Origin: Lysobacterales bacterium
GTDB taxonomy: Bacteria; Pseudomonadota; Gammaproteobacteria; Xanthomonadales; Ahniellaceae
Assembly: GCA_016703225.1 (NCBI GenBank)
Contig: JADJCM010000010.1
Location: forward strand, 124,001 to 188,000
Length of the DNA stretch: 64,000 nt
Direction: 5' to 3'
The notes below the pieces were generated by a model, which was given only the letters and a program-made list of their open reading frames with translations, made no database searches and was not told where the DNA came from. The translations under genes and the position numbers were made by a program. Below, piece by piece: positions 33,753 through 40,857 of the stretch. The first letter of the stretch is position 1. Each line of letters opens with the position of its first letter.

Positions 33753-35216
33753 ATGCATCTTGCGATCAGGAATCGAGCCCGCTGCGTGCTGCTGATCTGC
33801 TTCACGTGGTTGGGCTCGGCGAGTGCCACCACGTACTACGTTGACGGCTCGCGCGTGGACGACTCCGGCAACGGCACGCTTGCAGCACCGAAAAAATTCA
33901 TTGCCAGCGGGATGGCGTTGCTGTCTCCGCTCGGCGGTGATGTATTGCAGATTGCAGCGGGGAATTATTCGGGTGCGAACAATCGGATCGATGGCGATGG
34001 CGATGGCAATGGCCAGGCCGGATCGTGGAATATTGTACGCGCGTCGACGGATGGCACGGTGCGAATCTCAGCCGGCTTCGACTTGCCGGTCGCAGATCAT
34101 TGGCTGCAATTCGAAGGGCTGGTCTTTGACTCTGCGCAACAGAAGACGATCAGCGGCCGCTATGTGAAGGTCCTGCGCAGCGGCTTTCGCGGCGGGCCGG
34201 CGACCGGCAATGCGATGAACCTCGCCATCGGCACGAATGACGTGACACCAGGCGCGCAGCATGTGCTGCTCGAAGATGTTTACGCCTGGGGTCCGGGCGG
34301 ACGTTACAACATCATCGTCTACAATGCCGATCGCGTGGTTTTGCGGCGCGTGCTGGTGCGACACGACTTCGGCTGGAGCGACACGGTCGGCGATCCGCAG
34401 GCAAACGTCGCACTGTACGACTCGACGAACGTGCTGACGCAGAATCTCTTCCTGCTCGACAGCCATCCCGGCGTGGACGACTACTACGAGGCCGCGTTGT
34501 ATCACCCGAGCAATCGCACGACCAACGTCACCAGCAACAACATCCGCAACATCGGCGCGATCATCGTCAACATCGGCAACAACGGCATCGGCTTCGATGG
34601 ATCAGAGGCGTCGACAGCGAATCTGATCGAAGACAGCGTGATCTGGGGCACCCGCTATGCGCTGAGCAGCAACGGCGACGCACATGGCGGCGTGCTGAAC
34701 CGCATCACCGCCGGTCAGGCCAGCGATGGCGGCATCAACGACTGGAATGGCGGTGGCAATTTCAACCTCGGCGGGTCCATTCTGTGGACGATCGGCGGCA
34801 GCAATCTGTCGCAGATCGCGCACGCTGGCAATGTCTGTTTCAACCCGACTTGCAGCGGCGAAACAGCGCTGAATCCGGCGAATTCCGGATTGCTGCATCT
34901 GCCGCGCATCGAAGTCGGTTCCGCCTTGGCCAGCGCTGGCGCTGGTGGTACGCGGGTCGGGGCGCAAGTCCTGCAAAGACTCGGTGTGTCCGGATCCTTG
35001 TACGGTGAGACCGGCTTCGATGTCGCAAGCGCCGAGGCACTCTGGCCGTGGCCGAACGAAGCTGCGATCAAGATCGCGCTGTGTCAACAAGCCGGCGTCA
35101 ATACCGGTTTCTGCGCGGCACCGACCTTGACCCGTTACATCTGGGAAATGCTCGGCCATCCGATCCCACCCGAGATCTATGCGCCCGGCGGACTGTTCAA
35201 CAACGGATTCGAATAG
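33753..35216 (+). CDS. Secreted parallel beta-helix protein with FE-type tail
   Basis: The 487-residue product has a signal peptide (about 1-25, ...WLGSASA). It then has the DUF1565-like opening TYYVDGSRVDDSGNGTLAAP, seen in pectate-lyase-like parallel beta-helices. The body has beta-helix turns (NAVVLRRVLVRH-style strands and SNNIRNIGAIIVNIGNNGIG). It ends in APGGLFNNGFE, matching other tails in this window. It may bind or cleave polysaccharide, but no catalytic residues were recognised. The frame is complete. Confidence 0.78.
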   Translation: MHLAIRNRARCVLLICFTWLGSASATTYYVDGSRVDDSGNGTLAAPKKFIASGMALLSPLGGDVLQIAAGNYSGANNRIDGDGDGNGQAGSWNIVRASTDGTVRISAGFDLPVADHWLQFEGLVFDSAQQKTISGRYVKVLRSGFRGGPATGNAMNLAIGTNDVTPGAQHVLLEDVYAWGPGGRYNIIVYNADRVVLRRVLVRHDFGWSDTVGDPQANVALYDSTNVLTQNLFLLDSHPGVDDYYEAALYHPSNRTTNVTSNNIRNIGAIIVNIGNNGIGFDGSEASTANLIEDSVIWGTRYALSSNGDAHGGVLNRITAGQASDGGINDWNGGGNFNLGGSILWTIGGSNLSQIAHAGNVCFNPTCSGETALNPANSGLLHLPRIEVGSALASAGAGGTRVGAQVLQRLGVSGSLYGETGFDVASAEALWPWPNEAAIKIALCQQAGVNTGFCAAPTLTRYIWEMLGHPIPPEIYAPGGLFNNGFE

Positions 35217-35480
35217 GTGCGCCGGCGAAACCGGTGAAGCGTAAAGGGTGAAAGTCCCTGACATCAAAGGAGTAGCGATCCATGAATGTCCCCGAGTCAT
35301 GCGTTGGTCATCGCGAGGTGAGCGGCGAAGCGTTGACAGGGGTGTCGGTAGGCCAGCCATTGAGCCGCGAAATAACCCTGATCCCGAGTGCCGACGCTTC
35401 CGCGTAGGCTCGCCTACCGTTGATCACGCGGGATGTCCGGTCGGCAACAGGTGAGACGCTGATCCAGAATGGGCTAAGCG

Positions 35481-35705
35481 TCAGAGCTCAGTCGATTGAC
35501 GCCATGGCGCCGCCGTGGCATGGCCGCAGGGTTTGCCGGGGTGGTCGGTGCGGGCCATGCAGTCCGGGCAGAGTTCGAGGCCGCACTGTGTGCAGTGGCG
35601 CATGCACTGGTCGCAGCGGATGCGCTGGCACAGCGAGCAGCAGCCGCCGTAGTACTGCTCGGGGGTGAGTTGCCCGCAGCATCCGCATTGAAACTCGGCG
35701 AGCAT
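35481..35705 (-). CDS. Small Cys-rich zinc-ribbon protein
   Basis: The 74-residue product has about six CxxC-like pairs (FQCGCCGQ, GGCCSLCQRIRCDQCMRHC, TQCGLELCPDC) and a C-terminal HPGKPCGH. This suggests two or more zinc sites. No known family was recognised. Its start lies one base beyond the stop of the large GGDEF/EAL protein, so the two are probably co-translated and may act together. Its function is unknown. Confidence 0.65.
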   Translation of the reverse strand: MLAEFQCGCCGQLTPEQYYGGCCSLCQRIRCDQCMRHCTQCGLELCPDCMARTDHPGKPCGHATAAPWRQSTEL

Positions 35706-35706
35706 T

Positions 35707-38265
35707 TCAGCTGGCGGCGCGCAGCGGCGGTTGCGCGGCGCTGCGCTCGACCTGCGCGAAGGGCAGCGCGCGCTCCAGACCCACCTGCGGCTCGCCGATG
35801 AAATAGCCCTGGATGTAGTCGACCGCGCAGTCGCGCAGCAGCGGCAGGATCTGCGGGCGATCGACGAACTCGGCCACGGTGAGCTTGCCGACCGAGTGCG
35901 CGATGCCGGTGATCGCCTTGACCACGGCCTGGTCGATCTTGTCGTCGACGATGCCCTGGATGAAGGAACCGTCGATCTTCAGGAAATCGACGTCGAGGTG
36001 CTTGAGGTGCGAGAAGGTGGAGAAACCAACGCCGAAATCATCGAGCGCAAACTGGCAGCCGAGCGCGCGCAGGTGGCCGATCAGCGCGCGCGCCGATTCG
36101 AGGTTGCTGACCGCGCGCGACTCGGTGATCTCGAACACCAGTTGCTTGGCATCGACATCAAACTCGACCAGCTTGTCGGTGACGTAGCTGGCCGTCGCCG
36201 GGTTGATCAGCGACTGCGCCGAGAGGTTGAGCGACAGCCGCACACGCTGGCCCTGGCGCGCGGTTTCGTGCATCGCGCGCATGGCGTTGTGGATCACCCA
36301 GCGGTCGATGTCGAGCATCATGCCGAAACGCTCCGCGGTCGGCAGGAAGGCGTCCGGCGCCAGCAACCGGCCCTGGGCGTCGCGCAGCCTCAGCAGCACC
36401 TCGAAGTAGGGTTCGAGCCGGGTCGGGCTGTTGGCGCCGTGCTCGCCGAAGTCGGCGAGCGGCACGATCGGCTGGTAGCTGAGCACGAAGCCGTCGCTGC
36501 GCAAGGCCTCTTCGAGCCGCGTCGACCAGCCCAGCTCCAAGTCCATGCTGGCGCGTTCGTCGGAGTCCTGCGAGAACACGTGCGTCTGGTTGCGGCCGCC
36601 GTTCTTGGCCAGATGGCAGGCGATGTCGGCGTTGGCCATGGCCTCGGCAGCGGACTCGGTGTGGCGGTCCATCCTGGAGACGCCGATCGAGACGGTGATT
36701 CGGTAGCTCTTGCCGGCGTAGACGAACGGGTGCGAGGTGAGCGCGCGGCGAAACTCGTCGGAGATCGAGTCGAGGTCGCCGCTGGTGACATTGCGCAGGA
36801 TGATCGCGTACTCGTCGCCGCCCATGCGCGCGAGATGGTCGGACTGGCGCAGCCGCGACTTCAGCCGCGCGCTGACTTCGACCAGCAACTGGTCGCCAGC
36901 GCTGTGGCCGGCGGTGTCGTTGATGTACTTGAAGCGGTCGACGTCGATGAACAGCAGCAGCGAGATCTGCTCGGAGCGCTTCAGTCGCGAGATTTCCTGC
37001 TCCAACTGGCTCTCGAAGAAGCCGCGGTTGTGCAGCTTGGTCAGTGCATCGTGGCTGGCCTGCCAGCGCAGTTCCTCCTCCAGAACGCGGCGCTGCGAGA
37101 CATCGCGGAACGCGACCACCGAGCCTTCGCGCACGCCATCGACGTTCATCGGGAACACCGTGCACTCGACCGGTACCTGGCGGCGCGCGGCGCTGATGAA
37201 TACCGTCTGCCAGTTCGGCACCTGCGATCCGGCCTGGTAGCACTGGCTCAGGAAGCAGGCCGAGCGCGGCATCGGCGCGCCGTTCTCGAAGGCATGGTGG
37301 AACTTCTCGTAGGCGGACTGGCCGACCAGATCGGCGCTGTCGGCATGGCCGAGCAGATCGACCGCGGCCGGGTTGACGAACTGGATGATGCCGCTGCGAT
37401 CGACGCCGTAGACGCCGTCGCCGACCGAGGCGAGGATGCCCTGCAAGCGGCGGCGTTCGGCATCCATCGCCTTGCGGTCGCTGACCATGCGCGCGAGTGA
37501 ATGCAGCCGTGCCAGGAACAGCTCCTTGGCCTCGCTCTTGAACATGCACTCGATCGCGCCGGAGGCGAGCGAGTCGTTGATCACCTGGTCGGAATAGGTG
37601 CCGGTGATCACCGCGCAGATCGCGCCACGGGTAGCTTCGTCGGCTTTCAGCGCGCGGATCAGTTCGGTGCCGTTTTCGCCCGGCATGAAGTAGTCGGTGA
37701 CCACGATGTCGGACGCCTGCGCCGCGAACTTGGCCTTTCCTTCAGCGACGCTGGACGCGATCTCGACCTGGTAGCCCTGTTTGGCCAACAATTTCTGGAA
37801 GGCCATGCGCACTGTGGCCGAGTCATCGACCAGCAGCACGCGCAGGTTGGCGTGGGTGGTGGCGTCGAGCGAGATCGTGCTCGATGTGGCCGGTCGCATC
37901 AGCCGCAGCAGGGCCTCGCCGGCCTCGTTGTAGTCGCCCCAATTGAGCAGCGCCGAGCGCGGCCGCTTCATCATCCAGTTGACCGCGCCCGGGCTCGACG
38001 AGTCGGCCAGCACCAGCACCGGCAAGTGTTCGTACTGGTCGCGGCTGAGCAGGTCGAACACCTCGTCCGCCATCGGCTCGCCGTAGTCCGGCCAGCCCAC
38101 CGCGCAGGCCATGATCTCGCTCGACGAACGCGGCATGCGCTGCAACAACGCCATCGTCTCCGAGAAGTTCGCCATCGTCTGTACGGTGAACCCGGCACCG
38201 GTCAGCACCGACGACATCGCGCGACGACGCGTGGTGGATGTTTCGGCGAGCAGGACTGCAGTCAA
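35707..38265 (-). CDS. Two-receiver / PAS / GGDEF / EAL cyclic-di-GMP protein (FimX-like)
   Basis: The 852-residue protein has a degenerate receiver (about 1-125) and a second receiver (about 140-265: RVLLVDDSATVRMAFQ, VVTDYFMPGENG). A PAS domain (about 275-395), a GGDEF domain with RMGGDEYAI (GGDEY) and an EAL domain follow. The EAL core reads EVL rather than EAL, but the later metal and base residues (NLSAQ, EITES, LDDFGVGFS, LKIDGSF, AEFVD) are kept. It could make or bind cyclic-di-GMP. FimX of twitching motility has a comparable layout with a variant EAL motif. Which activity prevails is not evident. Confidence 0.88.
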   Translation of the reverse strand: MTAVLLAETSTTRRRAMSSVLTGAGFTVQTMANFSETMALLQRMPRSSSEIMACAVGWPDYGEPMADEVFDLLSRDQYEHLPVLVLADSSSPGAVNWMMKRPRSALLNWGDYNEAGEALLRLMRPATSSTISLDATTHANLRVLLVDDSATVRMAFQKLLAKQGYQVEIASSVAEGKAKFAAQASDIVVTDYFMPGENGTELIRALKADEATRGAICAVITGTYSDQVINDSLASGAIECMFKSEAKELFLARLHSLARMVSDRKAMDAERRRLQGILASVGDGVYGVDRSGIIQFVNPAAVDLLGHADSADLVGQSAYEKFHHAFENGAPMPRSACFLSQCYQAGSQVPNWQTVFISAARRQVPVECTVFPMNVDGVREGSVVAFRDVSQRRVLEEELRWQASHDALTKLHNRGFFESQLEQEISRLKRSEQISLLLFIDVDRFKYINDTAGHSAGDQLLVEVSARLKSRLRQSDHLARMGGDEYAIILRNVTSGDLDSISDEFRRALTSHPFVYAGKSYRITVSIGVSRMDRHTESAAEAMANADIACHLAKNGGRNQTHVFSQDSDERASMDLELGWSTRLEEALRSDGFVLSYQPIVPLADFGEHGANSPTRLEPYFEVLLRLRDAQGRLLAPDAFLPTAERFGMMLDIDRWVIHNAMRAMHETARQGQRVRLSLNLSAQSLINPATASYVTDKLVEFDVDAKQLVFEITESRAVSNLESARALIGHLRALGCQFALDDFGVGFSTFSHLKHLDVDFLKIDGSFIQGIVDDKIDQAVVKAITGIAHSVGKLTVAEFVDRPQILPLLRDCAVDYIQGYFIGEPQVGLERALPFAQVERSAAQPPLRAAS

Positions 38266-38401
38266 GGCATTGCTCTCGGATCCCTCGGTCAGCCGAGACT
38301 AAACCCTTCGTTGGCGGGTTTCCATGCGGTGCGGGCGCTGGAACCATCGGTCCGACACGAGTTGATGCAAGGAATGGTCAACGCTTCGGCGACGCAGCGC
38401 G

Positions 38402-38442
38402 GTGTTCGCTGCCGGAACACGCGACTGTCCGCTAACGGACAG
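38402..38442. promoter_or_regulatory. Two palindromes, candidate activator sites for the efflux operon
   Basis: GTGTTC-N7-GAACAC at 38402-38420 and CTGTCCG-CTAA-CGGACAG at 38425-38442 are perfect palindromes of related sequence (TGTtCGCT...CGGAACA / TGTCCGCT...CGGACA). Their centres are about 22 bases apart, that is two helical turns. They lie about 70-120 bases before a sigma-54 promoter, the usual position of enhancer sites for NtrC-type activators. The candidate activator is encoded at the far end of the operon. Confidence 0.6.
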
Positions 38443-38511
38443 GCGGACGATGCTGCTTCGATGATCGGTGTGATCAGCCAATGGCATCAATGACTTGCAT
38501 TGCCCAGGTGT

Positions 38512-38526
38512 TGGCACGCTGATTGC
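38512..38526 (+). promoter_or_regulatory. Sigma-54 -24/-12 promoter of the efflux operon
   Basis: TGGCACGCTGATTGC matches the sigma-54 consensus TGGCAC-N5-TTGC, with exactly ten bases between the GG and GC dinucleotides. Transcription would begin near 38538, one base before the ATG at 38539, so the first gene may be read from a nearly leaderless mRNA. Confidence 0.72.
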
Positions 38527-38538
38527 GCCTGATGGGCC

Positions 38539-39792
38539 ATGGACATCTCCCGCCCCGACCTGAAACTGAAGAAGCGCCGCCGCCAGTTCGTGTACGTGGG
38601 CGCCGGAATCCTCACCCTGATCGCGATTGCCTTCGGGCTGTCCGCGATCGAGCCGGCGGCGCCGAAGGTGGCGCGGGCACAGGTGTGGATCGACGCGGTG
38701 AAGCGCGGCGAGATGAAGCGCGAGGTGCGCGGGCCGGGCACGCTGGTGCCGAAGGAAGTGCGCTGGATCGCCGCGGAAACGGCGGCGCGAGTCGATCGTT
38801 TCCTGGTCAAGCCGGGTGCACTGGTGAGCGCCGACACGGTGATCATGGAGCTGTCCAATCCGGAGGTCATGGACCAGTTGCTGGCGGCGCGTTCGGAAGT
38901 GACCGCAGCCGAGGCCGACCACGCCGCATTGCGCATGAGCCTGGAGTCGCAGGTGCTCGACCAGCGCGCGAACATGGCCGGCATCGAGGCCGACTACGAG
39001 TCGGCGCGATTGCAGGCCGAGGCCGAGGATGAGCTGAACCAGAAGGGCATCATCTCCGACATCAATTTCCGCCGCTCCGAGCTCACCGCAGAACGACTGA
39101 AGGTGCGCCTCGACATCGAGCAGGAGCGCATCGCCAAGTTCAAGGACACCATGGCGGCGCAGCTCGCCGCCGGGCGTGCGCGCATCGAGCAGTTGCGCAA
39201 CACGCTGGCGCTGCGCGAACGTCAGGTCGATTCGCTCAAGCTCAAGGCCGGCATCGACGGCGTGCTGCAGCAGGTTCCGGTCGAAGTCGGCCAGCAGGTT
39301 GCGCCCGGCACCAACCTGGCGCGCGTGGCGCGGCCGGACGTGCTGATCGCCGAACTGCGCGTCGCCGAGACCCAGGCCAAGGATGTGGTCATCGGCCAGA
39401 AGGTTGCGGTCGATACCCGCAACGGCATCGTCGAGGGCCTGGTCGCGCGCATCGATCCGGCGGTGTTGAACGGCACCGTGCAGGTCGATGTCGATCTGGT
39501 CGGCGCGTTGCCCGCCGGTGCGCGCCCGGACCTGTCGATCGACGGCACCATCGAGATCGAGCGCCTGGCCGACGTGCTCTATGTCGGTCGCCCCGCCTAC
39601 GGCCAGCCGGAGTCCGACACCACGCTGTTCCGCCTCGACGCCAAGAGCGGCATCGCGACGCGCGTGCCGGTGAAGCTCGGACGCGCTTCGGTCACCGTGA
39701 TCGAAGTCAGCCGCGGGCTGGCTGAGGGCGATCAAGTAGTGCTCTCCGACACTGCGCAATGGGACAAGTACGACCGATTGAAATTGCAGTAG
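38539..39792 (+). CDS. Periplasmic adaptor (MacA/HlyD family) of an ABC efflux system
   Basis: The 417-residue protein has a cytoplasmic Lys/Arg start (KLKKRRRQF) and one membrane anchor (YVGAGILTLIAIAFGL). A lipoyl-like domain, a long coiled-coil hairpin (about residues 105-235, rich in E/A/L heptads) and beta-barrel domains ending with DTAQWDKYDRLKLQ follow. Adaptors of this family link an inner-membrane transporter to an outer-membrane channel. It heads an operon with MacB-like ATPase and permeases under a sigma-54 promoter. The substrate is unknown. Confidence 0.88.
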   Translation: MDISRPDLKLKKRRRQFVYVGAGILTLIAIAFGLSAIEPAAPKVARAQVWIDAVKRGEMKREVRGPGTLVPKEVRWIAAETAARVDRFLVKPGALVSADTVIMELSNPEVMDQLLAARSEVTAAEADHAALRMSLESQVLDQRANMAGIEADYESARLQAEAEDELNQKGIISDINFRRSELTAERLKVRLDIEQERIAKFKDTMAAQLAAGRARIEQLRNTLALRERQVDSLKLKAGIDGVLQQVPVEVGQQVAPGTNLARVARPDVLIAELRVAETQAKDVVIGQKVAVDTRNGIVEGLVARIDPAVLNGTVQVDVDLVGALPAGARPDLSIDGTIEIERLADVLYVGRPAYGQPESDTTLFRLDAKSGIATRVPVKLGRASVTVIEVSRGLAEGDQVVLSDTAQWDKYDRLKLQ

Positions 39793-39883
39793 GTGCGAAA
39801 GCGTTCGGATGAATCCGAACCCACACAATGCACCAGTCAGCAGCAGACCATTCCGAAATCTCAACACGACACGAGCCGACGCC

Positions 39884-40651
39884 ATGACCGCAGCCACTTC
39901 CTCCCTGATCCAGCTCCGCGACATCCAGAAGGTGTTCTTCACCGACGAGGTCGAGACGCATGCGCTGGCCGGCGTGCACTTCGACCTGGCGCGCGGCGAG
40001 TACGTGTCGATCTCCGGGCCCTCGGGCTGCGGCAAGTCGACGCTGCTGTCGATCCTCGGCCTGCTCGATACGCCGACCGGCGGCAGCTACACGCTGAACG
40101 GCACTTCGGTCGAGTCGATCAATGCCAACGAGCGCGCGCGCATCCGCAATCGCGAGATCGGTTTCATCTTCCAGGCCTTCAACCTGATCGGTGATCTCAG
40201 CGTGTTCGAGAACGTCGAACTGCCGCTGACCTATCGCGATGGCATGGGCAAGGCCGAGCGTCGCGAGCGCGTGCAGGAAGCGCTCGAGCGCGTCGGCATG
40301 GCGCATCGCCTGAAGCATTACCCGGCGCAGCTCTCGGGCGGCCAACAACAGCGCGTCGCGGTCGCCCGCGCGCTGGTCGGCAAGCCTTCCATCCTGCTCG
40401 CCGACGAGCCGACCGGAAACCTCGACTCGAAGAACGGCGAGGCGGTGATGGAACTGCTCGCCGAGCTGCACAAGGGCGGGGCAACCATCTGCATGGTCAC
40501 CCACGATCCGCGTTACGCCGAATTCGCCGACCGCAAGATCTTCATGTTCGACGGTCGCGTCGTCGACGAAGAAACCCTGCATCGCCTGCGCAAGGAAGAG
40601 GACGCGCGCCTGTTCAAGCGCGTCGCGCCCGTGTCCGGCCAGGCCGCCTGA
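39884..40651 (+). CDS. MacB/LolD-type ABC ATPase
   Basis: The 255-residue ATPase has Walker A SGPSGCGKSTLLSIL, the FQAFNLI Q-loop, signature LSGGQQQRVAVARALV, Walker B ILLADEPTGNLDS and H-loop MVTHD. These are all of the MacB/LolD branch that serves FtsX-like permeases by mechanotransmission. The start ATG at 39884 was chosen because MTAATSSLIQLRDIQKVF fits the family; an earlier open frame is unsupported. It should power the permeases downstream. Intergenic spacing to the adaptor is 91 bases. Confidence 0.93.
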   Translation: MTAATSSLIQLRDIQKVFFTDEVETHALAGVHFDLARGEYVSISGPSGCGKSTLLSILGLLDTPTGGSYTLNGTSVESINANERARIRNREIGFIFQAFNLIGDLSVFENVELPLTYRDGMGKAERRERVQEALERVGMAHRLKHYPAQLSGGQQQRVAVARALVGKPSILLADEPTGNLDSKNGEAVMELLAELHKGGATICMVTHDPRYAEFADRKIFMFDGRVVDEETLHRLRKEEDARLFKRVAPVSGQAA

Positions 40652-40662
40652 GGAGCATGACC

Positions 40663-40848
40663 ATGAACGCCACTTGCCAATCGAATGATCGCAACCGTCG
40701 CCCGCACGATGGCGAAGTCTGCCGTCTGGTGACCGAACTGGTGCGCGCCCTGCCGACGATTGCGCTCGGCGCACCGCGACCGCTGCACGACGCACGCTCG
40801 CGCGCGGTCGAGTTCGCCGCCGCGCTGGCCGCGCGCCGCACGCACTGA
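40663..40848 (+). CDS. Small protein encoded inside the efflux operon
   Basis: This frame of about 61 residues (MNATCQSNDRNRRPHDGE, then VCRLVTELVRALP, ending AAALAARRTH) lies between the ATPase and the first permease. Its ribosome site GAGGAG, seven bases before ATG 40663, is the same as the one before the permease gene. The product has a polar start and an amphipathic helix, and no family was recognised. It could be a small regulatory subunit or a coincidental frame. The close, evenly spaced ribosome sites favour translation. Confidence 0.4.
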   Translation: MNATCQSNDRNRRPHDGEVCRLVTELVRALPTIALGAPRPLHDARSRAVEFAAALAARRTH

Positions 40849-40857
40849 GGAGCGACC

